This document shows positions 8,153-14,697 of a stretch of DNA of 21,400 bases, piece by piece. The notes beneath the pieces were generated by a model that saw nothing but the letters and a program-made list of their open reading frames with translations, searched no databases and was not told where the DNA came from. Each line of letters begins with the position of its first letter. Position 1 is the first letter of the stretch. The position numbers and the translations under genes were made by a program. Location: positions 1-21,400 of the forward strand of contig NZ_OMWD01000033.1 in assembly GCF_900314695.1 (NCBI RefSeq). Direction: 5' to 3'. Source of the DNA: an uncultured Methanobrevibacter sp. Lineage in GTDB: Archaea > Methanobacteriota > Methanobacteria > Methanobacteriales > Methanobacteriaceae.

Positions 8153-8515
8153 CTATTTTTTAAATTCTTCTAAAAAGTCTAGAAATAGATTTATAAATAT
8201 TAGATAATCGTCGTTGTAAACGAAATCTCCTGCATCAAAGACATATATTTCCAGATTTTCTATTTTGTCCTTAAGAGGATATGCATCAAATTCGGGAGTA
8301 TAATAGATGTCATCCGAAGAAATTGCAACTAATGTTTTTGCCTTAATGTTGGATAATTTGTCTTCAAGATTATAGTTTAATACTGCATTGTTTCTGTATT
8401 TAAAATCATAGATGTCAACATTCGAACTCTCTTCCACAAAAGTATCCATGTACAGGTCAAGTTCTTCTCGAGTAAATTTTTCAAATGCCCTTTTGGAAAA
8501 AATCTGGGAATTCAA
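8153..8515 (-). pseudogene. C-terminal remnant of a MetX-like alpha/beta hydrolase
   Basis: About 120 residues resemble only the C-terminal third of homoserine O-acetyltransferase-like alpha/beta hydrolases: LEDKLSNIKAKTLVAISSDD, then a proline-containing loop and IENLEIYVFDAGDF. The nucleophile elbow (GxSxG) is missing, and the place where the catalytic His would fall (usually a GH) reads GD. The only usable start is a TTG at 8515 with no SD, and an in-frame TAG lies 9 bp upstream. The sequence where the N-terminal part should be is occupied by the complete DUF3781 gene. I read this as a decayed gene fragment, possibly still transcribed from the DUF3781 promoter. Family assignment rests on weak similarity. 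Confidence 0.55.
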
Positions 8516-8535
8516 AACCCACTATTTTTTTTTAA

Positions 8536-8775
8536 TCATGTTTTGTGAGCGGTAATTATTGTAAAGCTGCTTGAATTAATGGTGATTGTGCAGTCATCCG
8601 CATCGACATAATAGTTTTTGCCTTCTTTTCTAACAGTGGAAGTGTCCTGTTTAAGTTTGGAGATGCAATATCCGACCGGTTCCTCATTGATTTTCAAATT
8701 TTTCTGTATTCTGCCAATTCCCATTTCAGTCGTATGGATCTTTTCAATATTTTCCAGAAGTGTTTTCTTGTGCAT
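8536..8775 (-). CDS. DUF3781 family protein
   Basis: This 79-residue soluble protein matches my recollection of the DUF3781 family along its whole length: LLENIEKIHTTEMGIGRIQKNL near the N-terminus, an RKEGKNYYV strand, and the C-terminal block TITINSSSFTIITAHK. No biochemical function is established. It starts at an ATG with SD GAGGT (8782-8786) 6 nt upstream. It shares a 73-bp divergent promoter region with the ABC exporter and precedes the hydrolase remnant on the same strand. No signal peptide or membrane segment is present. Confidence 0.65.
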   Translation of the reverse strand: MHKKTLLENIEKIHTTEMGIGRIQKNLKINEEPVGYCISKLKQDTSTVRKEGKNYYVDADDCTITINSSSFTIITAHKT

Positions 8776-8820
8776 TTCAATACCTCATTTTTGCATCTTG
8801 GTAAATGGTATAATTAGTTA

Positions 8821-8831
8821 TTTATATATTA
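8821..8831. promoter_or_regulatory. Shared TATA element of a compact divergent promoter
   Basis: TTTATATAT at 8821-8829 lies 20-28 bp before the ATG of the permease gene, the spacing expected for a leaderless transcript; no SD precedes that ATG. Read on the other strand the same block (AATATATAAATAAC) sits about 25 bp before a predicted start near 8800, giving the DUF3781 gene a short leader that contains its SD. Only 73 bp separate the two start codons. Confidence 0.5.
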
Positions 8832-8848
8832 CAACCTAATTAATTATT

Positions 8849-9958
8849 ATGTCATTTTTAAAATTCATTCTTAAAAATCCATTCAGGAGAAAAAATAGTG
8901 CAATACTGGCCATTGTGGGAATTGCAATAGGCATTATTGTCATTGTTGCTCTTGGTGGAATCACAGAAGGTTTGGTAAATACCTTTGAAGATACAATTCA
9001 TGCGGGAGGTGCTGATTTCACTGTTTCAGGTAAGGAAACTGGGGATTCGGCTTATGGAACAAATACTATCAGTTCCAATTGGACGGAAAAAATAGCCAAT
9101 GTCAGCGGTGTTGATGAAGCATTTCCAATCTATGTTGTACTGACGTCTGTTGGAGATGACTATATGAATACATTGATTGGTATTGATCCGAACGGTACGA
9201 CTCTTGCAGATATTTCAATGAAAGAGGGCAGGATTTTTGAAGATAATTCATCTGAAGCCATTTTGGGTGAAATCTATGCTGAGGACAACAACTATTCTGT
9301 AGGTGACACAATCGATATTGACAGGGAAGAATTTAAAATAGTTGGAATTTACGAAACCGGTGACCAGAATATGGCTGGTGGTGTGTTTACCTCAATTTCC
9401 AAGGTCGGAGATCTGATGGATGATGAGGATTCAATTTCAAACATTTACGTCAAGGTAGATAAGGGGGAAGACCCTCAGGCTGTAGCTGATAGAATCGATT
9501 CGCAATATGGCGATAATATTACAACCGTCACATCAGTAATGGAAATGACTCAGATGGCGGACATGCTCAACATGCTTCAGGCATCAACATGGGCAATTTC
9601 ACTTCTTGCAATTGTTGTCGGTGGATTGGGAATCATCAATACAATGTTGATGTCAGTATTTGAGAGAACACGTGAAATTGGTGTTTTAAAAGCTGTTGGA
9701 TGGTCCAATGGAAAGATTTTGACCATGATTGTAGGCGAGTCATTAGTAATCACTATTGTCTCAGCCATTATAGGTTCTTTGATTGGTTTTGCAGCATGCA
9801 CTATTTTGGGTCCTCAAATGGGTATTGAACCGTTATTCACTCCTAAGATATTCATCCAGGCATTTGCAATAGCTATTGTTGTTGGTATAATTGGTGGAAT
9901 TTATCCTGCCCTAAAAGCGGTCAGGCTTCCTCCAACAGAGGCATTGAGGTATGAGTGA
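8849..9958 (+). CDS. ABC transporter permease, MacB/FtsX type
   Basis: This 369-residue membrane protein has the MacB/LolC layout. A cytoplasmic N-terminus (FLKFILKNPFRRKNS) leads to TM1 at about 18-38. A large extracytoplasmic MacB_PCD-type domain spans about 40-240. Three C-terminal helices at about 247-270, 290-320 and 334-355 form the FtsX domain. The coupling segment FERTREIGVLKAVGW and the C-terminal YPALKAVRLPPTEALRYE are characteristic. Such permeases work with a LolD-like ATPase in efflux or mechanotransmission. The partner ATPase is 9 bp downstream and its SD overlaps this stop codon, so the two are translationally linked. The substrate cannot be told from sequence. The transcript is probably leaderless. 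Confidence 0.9.
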   Translation: MSFLKFILKNPFRRKNSAILAIVGIAIGIIVIVALGGITEGLVNTFEDTIHAGGADFTVSGKETGDSAYGTNTISSNWTEKIANVSGVDEAFPIYVVLTSVGDDYMNTLIGIDPNGTTLADISMKEGRIFEDNSSEAILGEIYAEDNNYSVGDTIDIDREEFKIVGIYETGDQNMAGGVFTSISKVGDLMDDEDSISNIYVKVDKGEDPQAVADRIDSQYGDNITTVTSVMEMTQMADMLNMLQASTWAISLLAIVVGGLGIINTMLMSVFERTREIGVLKAVGWSNGKILTMIVGESLVITIVSAIIGSLIGFAACTILGPQMGIEPLFTPKIFIQAFAIAIVVGIIGGIYPALKAVRLPPTEALRYE

Positions 9959-9967
9959 GGTGAGAAC

Positions 9968-10666
9968 ATGAATGTTGTTGATATGAAAAAAGTATATAAA
10001 AGCTATGAAGACGGAAAAATCAAGGCATTAAACGGTATTGATCTCACGATAACTGAAGGGGAATTTGTTTCAATCATAGGTCCGTCAGGTTCGGGAAAGT
10101 CAACCTTGCTCAACATGCTTGGGGCATTGGATATTCCGGATTCCGGCAGCATCAATGTTGCGGGCAGGGATTTGTCCTCCAATAAAAAGTTAAATGAATT
10201 CAGGGCAAGGGAGATTGGATTCATTTTCCAGCTTCATAATTTGATTCCGAATATTTCCGTTGCGGAAAATATTGAAATTCCGATGTATACTCAAAAGATG
10301 TCTTCCAATGAAATGAGAAGCAGGGCATTGAAACTTTTGGATGATGTTGGTCTTAAGGACAAGGCGGACATCAAACCTAACAAGTTGTCTGGTGGTGAAC
10401 GTCAAAGGGTGGCAATCGCCCGAGCACTTGCAAATGACCCATCAATAATATTGGCAGATGAACCAACAGGATCACTAGATTCAAAGACAAGTACTAAAAT
10501 CCTTAAGCAATTAATTGATTTGCACGATACTAAGAATGTAACATTGATAATTGTAACTCATGATATGGATGTCGCTAAACTTGCAGACAGAGTTATCGAA
10601 GTTTTGGATGGTGAAATAATATCTGCCGGCGATGACTCATTAATTAATAGTAAAATTGATGTTTAG
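9968..10666 (+). CDS. ABC transporter ATP-binding protein, MacB/LolD type
   Basis: This 232-residue ATPase drives the permease encoded just upstream. It has all ABC motifs: Walker A GPSGSGKST (38-46), Q-loop FIFQLHNL, signature LSGGE (140-144), Walker B ending in D164-E165 within LADEPTGSLD, and the switch histidine H198 in VTHD. The DEPTGSLD form is typical of the LolD/MacB branch. An SD (GAGGTGA, 9957-9963) overlaps the permease stop codon and stands 4 nt before the ATG, so the genes form a tight two-gene operon. T-rich sequence (10690-10697 and 10703-10709) follows and may terminate it. Confidence 0.93.
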   Translation: MNVVDMKKVYKSYEDGKIKALNGIDLTITEGEFVSIIGPSGSGKSTLLNMLGALDIPDSGSINVAGRDLSSNKKLNEFRAREIGFIFQLHNLIPNISVAENIEIPMYTQKMSSNEMRSRALKLLDDVGLKDKADIKPNKLSGGERQRVAIARALANDPSIILADEPTGSLDSKTSTKILKQLIDLHDTKNVTLIIVTHDMDVAKLADRVIEVLDGEIISAGDDSLINSKIDV

Positions 10667-11036
10667 GTTAATATCTATTCATCATTTATCTTTTTTTAAG
10701 TTATTTTTTCTTTAATTTGTATTTATCTTTAAGATAATGCTGTATTTTTAGTTTTTAGGTGTGATATTCTTTAATTTAATGTTTAGATGCTACAAATTAG
10801 ATATTTTAAATTTGTTTTTCATAAAAAACTATATTGAAAAACTTCAATCGGATGAAATATAATTCCAATATCTTATTTTTTTTAGAAATTGTTCTTGCAT
10901 TAAAATATTGTTTTAATTTATTAATATTGTTTTTACTCAATATTATTGCTTTCATTTATAACAAAAACCTTATTAAACTATTTATTTAAAATAATATTGG
11001 ATTTTATTTCTTTTAAATAAAAAATGAGGTTTTATC
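10667..11036. other. 370-bp AT-rich intergenic region before the RhuM gene
   Basis: I see no open frame with coding character, no tRNA and no insertion-sequence ends. It begins with T-runs that could end the exporter transcript, contains a 6-bp stem (TTATCT 10723-10728, AGATAA 10732-10737) and a T8 run near 10875-10884. It ends with a candidate promoter (TTTATTTAAA, 10981-10990) and the SD GAGGT (11026-11030) of the next gene. Confidence 0.6.
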
Positions 11037-12053
11037 ATGCAAGAAGAATATAAATTTCAGAAAACTTTGTTGTATGTTTCTGATGAAGGAGAAGTTTCAT
11101 TGGATGTGATTGTTGACCAAGAAGGAGAAACATTTTGGGCAACTCAAAAAACAATGGCTGAAGTGTTTGGTGTAAAAAAGAATACGATAAATTATCATCT
11201 TAAAAATATTTTTGCTGATGGTGAGTTAAACCAAAATTCAGTTGTTCGAAAAATTCGAACAACTGCTTCCGATGGAAAATCTTATAATAATAACTTCTAT
11301 AATCTTGATGTGATTATTTCTGTAGGGTATAGGGTAAACTCTAAAAACGCAACAAGATTCAGAATATGGGCTACTCAGCAATTGAAAGAACTGATTATTA
11401 AAGGATTTGTTTTAGATGATGAACTGTTGAAAAACGGTTCAAGATTTGGCATTGACTATTTCAACCAGCTGCTTGAAAGGGTAAGAGATATCAGATCATC
11501 TGAAAGAAGATTCAATCAAAAAATCACAGACATCTATGCTACAAGCTTTGATTACAAAAAAGATGCTCAAGTAACTCGTGACTTCTTTGCAACTGTTCAA
11601 AACAAATTGATATATGCAGTTAGCGGTCACACTGCAGCTGAAATAATTGCAGATAGAAGTGATTGCGAAAAAATCAACATGGGATTGACAAATTGGAGCA
11701 ATCCAAATGGCAAAATCATTTTGAGTGATGTTGTTATATCTAAAAATTATCTGAACGAAAGAGAATTAAAACGCTTGAATTCTTTGGTTGACGGATTTTT
11801 AACTCTTGCAGAATCAAGAGCATTAAATGAGATTCCAATGGCTATGAAAGATTGGAAAAAAGTATTGGATGACTATATTGATTTAAATCTTTTGCCTATT
11901 TTGGAAGGTAAAGGTAAAATTTCATCAACTGATGCTCAAAAAATTGCAAAGGAAGAATACGAAAAATTCAAAGTGATTCAGGATAGAAATTATCAATCAG
12001 ATTTTGATAAGTTAATAATAGATATAAAAAGAATAGAAGGTTTTGACGTTTAG
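11037..12053 (+). CDS. RhuM-family protein
   Basis: This 338-residue protein is of the virulence-RhuM type, a family named after a Salmonella pathogenicity-island gene and found sporadically in bacteria and archaea, often in accessory regions. The N-terminal 130 residues carry the family pattern: FWATQKTMAEVFGVKKNTINYHL (a helix-turn-helix-like segment), then ASDGKSYNNNFYNLDVIISVGYRVNS and RFRIWATQQLKE. The C-terminal two thirds are mostly helical, with SGHTAAEIIADR and LTNW. The molecular function is not established; DNA binding is an inference. The start is set by SD GAGGT, 6 nt before the ATG. The last 4 bp overlap the stop codon of the convergent DUF357 gene, and there is no room for a terminator between them. 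Confidence 0.8.
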   Translation: MQEEYKFQKTLLYVSDEGEVSLDVIVDQEGETFWATQKTMAEVFGVKKNTINYHLKNIFADGELNQNSVVRKIRTTASDGKSYNNNFYNLDVIISVGYRVNSKNATRFRIWATQQLKELIIKGFVLDDELLKNGSRFGIDYFNQLLERVRDIRSSERRFNQKITDIYATSFDYKKDAQVTRDFFATVQNKLIYAVSGHTAAEIIADRSDCEKINMGLTNWSNPNGKIILSDVVISKNYLNERELKRLNSLVDGFLTLAESRALNEIPMAMKDWKKVLDDYIDLNLLPILEGKGKISSTDAQKIAKEEYEKFKVIQDRNYQSDFDKLIIDIKRIEGFDV

Positions 12054-12292
12054 ATGATTCCATGAATCATCCTTAAAGCATCCAAAAGGCCGTGGCTGTA
12101 TTCAATGCAACCGAATGCAGTCCTCATGTCTTCTTTTTCAAGATAATATTTTGAATCGTTCCAGTAGTCAATGGCTCTGTCATAGACCTCTTTTTCCTTT
12201 CCTTCAAAGGTAATGTCTGCTACCTGATTCAAGTTTCTCTCTAATTTTGCAATATCCTTTGCTATCTTTTCGGGACTTTCCAACTCAGTCAT
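12050..12292 (-). CDS. DUF357 family protein
   Basis: This 80-residue, probably all-helical protein has the archaeal DUF357 pattern, including AIDYWNDSKYYLEKED and AFGCIEYSHGLLDALR. Function is unknown. It overlaps the upstream phospholipid-synthase gene by 8 bp (12285-12292), so it is co-translated with it, and I recall a DUF357 gene beside that gene in other Methanobacteriales. A helper role in that pathway is possible but is inference only. Confidence 0.75.
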   Translation of the reverse strand: MTELESPEKIAKDIAKLERNLNQVADITFEGKEKEVYDRAIDYWNDSKYYLEKEDMRTAFGCIEYSHGLLDALRMIHGII

Positions 12293-12854
12293 TCAATTGC
12301 CTCCAAACATGCACTATTCTTTGTCCGACAGTAAAGTAAGATAATATTACCAGTATGTAAATGGTATATGTAAAGTAAATGTCTCCTGCAAAAAATCCGA
12401 TTAATGACCCAACCATTAAAATGATCATACGAACTGCCCTTTCTGCAATTCCAATATTGCATTCCACTCCCTGTGATTCTGCTCTTGCCCTAACATAGCT
12501 TACACAAATCGCTGAATGGATTGCCAAAACGCCAACAAACCAGTCACAGTATCCCCCAAATATTATTCCAATGTATATGATTGCATCTGCGAATCTGTCC
12601 ATTGTAGAGTCCAGAAATGCACCAAATTTGGATGACCTGTTATGGTACCTTGCAACAGCTCCGTCAATAACATCCAAAAGCCCTGAAAATAAGATGGCTA
12701 TTGTTCCTAGGATTAGTAGATGATGTGCATATCCATAAGCTGCAACAACTGCAACAAATGGAGATATTACTGTTACAATATTCGGATTAATGTTTAAGTT
12801 TCTAGCAATTGGGTTCAATATTTTTGTTAAAAAGGGTCTTAGACTTTGAAGCAT
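12285..12854 (-). CDS. CDP-alcohol phosphatidyltransferase, probable archaetidylinositol phosphate synthase
   Basis: This integral membrane enzyme of 189 residues probably joins CDP-archaeol and inositol 1-phosphate to give archaetidylinositol phosphate, a precursor of archaeal inositol lipids. The class motif is complete: D61, D64-G65, A68-R69, G78, D82 and D86 (DG-x2-AR-x8-G-x3-D-x3-D). Several hydrophobic segments flank it. Substrate assignment follows the homologous Methanothermobacter enzyme (MTH_1691); another polar alcohol cannot be excluded. The ATG has no SD, and the best TATA (12878-12887) is about 29 bp upstream, so the transcript is probably leaderless. It is the first gene of a two-gene operon with DUF357 and is divergent from tsaC. 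Confidence 0.85.
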   Translation of the reverse strand: MLQSLRPFLTKILNPIARNLNINPNIVTVISPFVAVVAAYGYAHHLLILGTIAILFSGLLDVIDGAVARYHNRSSKFGAFLDSTMDRFADAIIYIGIIFGGYCDWFVGVLAIHSAICVSYVRARAESQGVECNIGIAERAVRMIILMVGSLIGFFAGDIYFTYTIYILVILSYFTVGQRIVHVWRQLND

Positions 12855-12856
12855 AA

Positions 12857-12888
12857 TTTATATATAAATATTTCATCTAATATAATTG
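12857..12888. promoter_or_regulatory. Interlocked divergent promoters of tsaC and the lipid synthase gene
   Basis: The plus-strand TATA (TTTATATATAAATA, 12857-12870) predicts a tsaC transcript start near 12889. The minus-strand TATA (AATTATATTA, 12878-12887) predicts a start near 12857 for the lipid gene. Each predicted start falls at the edge of the other gene's TATA box, so the two promoters probably compete. Confidence 0.5.
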
Positions 12889-12901
12889 TTAGGTAATGAA
12901 A

Positions 12902-13483
12902 ATGAAGATATTAAAAACCAGTATTGACGAATTGGATGAAAACATTATTGATGAGGCTATTCAGGTTTTATCTGATGGTGGTATTGTTTTATATCCAACC
13001 GATACTGTTTATGGATTGGGAGCTAATATTTTTAATAATGATGCGGTTAGAAGAGTGTTTGAAATTAAAAAAAGAAGTTTCCTAAAGCCACTTTCAATAC
13101 TTGTCAGTGATGTTGAAGCCATCGACATAGTTGCAAGGGTTACAGTTAGGGAAAAGGAAATCATAAATGAGTATCTTCCGGGTCCTTATACATTCATTTT
13201 AACTAAGGAAAAAATTGTTCCTCGTGTCATTACAAGTGGATCTACACATGTGGGTGTAAGAGTTCCGAATAATGACATTTCGCGTAGGTTGGCGAGTTTG
13301 TTCCCAATAACAACAACCAGTGCAAATCTTTCAGACGAAGAAGTTCTGTCAAATCCTGATGATATCTTGGAACAGCTTGACTGTGAAGTTGATTTGGTAA
13401 TTGATGTGGGAGATTTAAAATCAGATCATGCTTCAATGATTGTAGATTTGTCAAAAACAACTCCAAAAATAATAAGAAGGTAA
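12902..13483 (+). CDS. tsaC: L-threonylcarbamoyladenylate synthase (Sua5/YrdC/TsaC)
   Basis: The enzyme makes threonylcarbamoyl-AMP from threonine, bicarbonate and ATP, the first step of t6A37 formation in ANN-decoding tRNAs. The 193 residues form a single YrdC domain and lack the extra C-terminal Sua5 domain. Motifs include LYPTDTVYGL (30-39), KRSFLKPLSIL (57-67) and TTSANLSDEE. Two ATGs lie in frame at 12896 and 12902. I prefer 12902 because AGGT (12891-12894) stands 7 nt before it but only 1 nt before the other. The gene ends 11 bp from the convergent thioester-adhesin gene, with a shared hairpin over both stops. Confidence 0.93.
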   Translation: MKILKTSIDELDENIIDEAIQVLSDGGIVLYPTDTVYGLGANIFNNDAVRRVFEIKKRSFLKPLSILVSDVEAIDIVARVTVREKEIINEYLPGPYTFILTKEKIVPRVITSGSTHVGVRVPNNDISRRLASLFPITTTSANLSDEEVLSNPDDILEQLDCEVDLVIDVGDLKSDHASMIVDLSKTTPKIIRR

Positions 13484-13504
13484 GAGATTATGATTTAATC
13501 TCTT
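13482..13504. terminator. Bidirectional terminator hairpin over two convergent stop codons
   Basis: AAGAGATTA (13482-13490) and TAATCTCTT (13496-13504) are perfect 9-bp inverted repeats around a 5-nt loop. The first arm holds the last two bases of the tsaC stop; the second arm holds two bases of the adhesin stop and its last codons. The plus strand continues with a short T-run. Confidence 0.65.
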
Positions 13505-14484
13505 TTGTAATATTTACCTACTAATATGAATCCAAATATTAATGTTAGTATTACTAATGCCAATTCAGTTCCTGTAGCATGTTTTAGCAAACTGACTGAT
13601 TTATTTTCTATTTTTGATTTAGTATTATCTTCAAGGTCTTTAGTTTGATTTTTAAAAATTAATGCAGTAGCATTTTCAGTTTCATTTTCTTCAAATATTG
13701 TTGTATTTTCTTGTGTTTTGTTTTCGGTTATGTTTTCTTGTGGTATTGTTGTATTTTCTTGTGTTTTGTTTTCGGTTATGTTTTCTTGTGGTATTGTTGT
13801 ATTTTCTTGTTTTTCTGTTGTATTGTTTTCAACTTCAACGGGAATGTCTCTGTAAGTAATTTTGTATCCGAAGAAGTTTTGATGATTGTTTTTATCTGTA
13901 CCTAATACCTCAAAATCAAAAAATGCTTCGGTTGTTTCATTGATTTTTTTAATTGCACCATGGTCTGGAATTGTTAAATTAACGGAAATATCCTTGATTT
14001 GCTGAACTAAAGCTTTGTTGAAATTAAAATTATCGCTGAATGCCCAAATTATTTTTTGGGTATCAATTTTGTTTTTTACTGCAATATCATGAAATTCAAC
14101 AAAGAAAGTCTTCAAATAATGTCCGATTGACTCACCATTTTTATTGTTTATTGCAGCAGTTGTGTCTTTAACTTCAAATTCATCATTGACTTTTGCTTCT
14201 TGGTCTCCATAATTGATGCAGTATCCGTTGTATCCATCTTCAAAAGTAATGTTGAAATGTCCATTTTCTTTTGATTTTACAGTCTCTCCGATTCTGTTTT
14301 TTTCTTCTTCATCAGTTTTGCTTTCTTTTTCCTCTTCAACATTTCTTTGTGATACAAAGTCTTCTTGTTGCGCTGTGTTTGTATTTGCAACTTCATCTTC
14401 TGTGATGTTTTCAGCTGAAACAAAATTTACACCTGATGTGATTAGTAAAAAGATTGTAAAAATTGTAATTATTCTTTTTTTCAA
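13495..14484 (-). CDS. Secreted, membrane-anchored protein with putative thioester (TED-like) domain
   Basis: About 329 residues. A signal peptide (KKR, hydrophobic core, cut near FVSA-E at 24/25) is followed by an acidic segment. A domain at about 73-215 has the hallmarks of Gram-positive thioester adhesin domains: GYCINYGD with C89, and DTQKIIWAFSDN with Q143 and W147. C89 is the only cysteine in the protein. In known TEDs the Cys and the TQ glutamine form an internal thioester that binds host or surface amines covalently. Next comes a stalk (about 222-270) of QENTTIPQENITENKT repeats dense in N-x-T sequons, then a C-terminal membrane helix (about 307-323) and the basic tail KYYKRD. I prefer the TTG at 14484 as start because GAGGTGA lies 5 nt upstream; the in-frame GTG at 14493 lies inside that SD. 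The thioester reading is inferred from motifs and has no structural support here. Confidence 0.7.
   Translation of the reverse strand: MKKRIITIFTIFLLITSGVNFVSAENITEDEVANTNTAQQEDFVSQRNVEEEKESKTDEEEKNRIGETVKSKENGHFNITFEDGYNGYCINYGDQEAKVNDEFEVKDTTAAINNKNGESIGHYLKTFFVEFHDIAVKNKIDTQKIIWAFSDNFNFNKALVQQIKDISVNLTIPDHGAIKKINETTEAFFDFEVLGTDKNNHQNFFGYKITYRDIPVEVENNTTEKQENTTIPQENITENKTQENTTIPQENITENKTQENTTIFEENETENATALIFKNQTKDLEDNTKSKIENKSVSLLKHATGTELALVILTLIFGFILVGKYYKRD
13697..13809 (-). repeat. 48-bp tandem coding repeats in the adhesin stalk
   Basis: Two perfect 48-bp copies (13697-13744 and 13745-13792) are followed by a partial copy to about 13809. They encode the 16-residue unit QENTTIPQENITENKT; degenerate copies flank them. 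Perfect identity suggests recent copy-number change. Confidence 0.9.
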
Positions 14485-14489
14485 ATTTT

Positions 14490-14496
14490 TCACCTC
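14490..14496 (-). promoter_or_regulatory. Shine-Dalgarno that decides the start of the thioester adhesin
   Basis: The minus strand reads GAGGTGA, 5 nt before TTG 14484. The only upstream in-frame start, GTG 14493, is part of this SD. Confidence 0.6.
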
Positions 14497-14526
14497 TTTG
14501 CTTTGTATTAATTGCGTTGTAAAAGG

Positions 14527-14537
14527 TTATATATAAA
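14527..14537 (-). promoter_or_regulatory. TATA box of the thioester adhesin gene
   Basis: The minus strand reads AACTTTATATATAACC. It predicts a transcript start near 14506 and a leader of about 22 nt holding the SD. GGTAACC (14543-14549) and GGTCAC (14554-14559) lie just upstream of it and could bind a regulator. Confidence 0.55.
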
Positions 14538-14667
14538 GTTAAGGTAACCAAACGGTCACTTTTGCTTAAATTTAATTAATATGTCTTATTTTTCCGTAAT
14601 TTTTAAAATATGTTGGTTTTATTAATTTTTAGCTAATTAAACTGGTTTTTTTCCTAACTGCAATTAA

Positions 14668-14676
14668 TTAATATAT
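14668..14676 (+). promoter_or_regulatory. TATA box of radB, leaderless
   Basis: TTAATATAT is centred about 26 bp before the radB ATG, so the transcript should begin at or next to the start codon. No SD is present. Confidence 0.45.
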
Positions 14677-14697
14677 CATGAAAAACAATATTTTATC

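Noticed and set aside
8618..8839. A 73-codon plus-strand frame across the DUF3781 gene.
   Set aside because: It is antisense to DUF3781, covers the divergent promoter region, and has no SD. The opposite strand has a recognisable protein with an SD.
10667..12053. Possible insertion sequence or integron cassette around the RhuM gene.
   Set aside because: I found no terminal inverted repeats, target duplication or recombinase. The right end overlaps the DUF357 stop exactly, which fits normal convergent packing.
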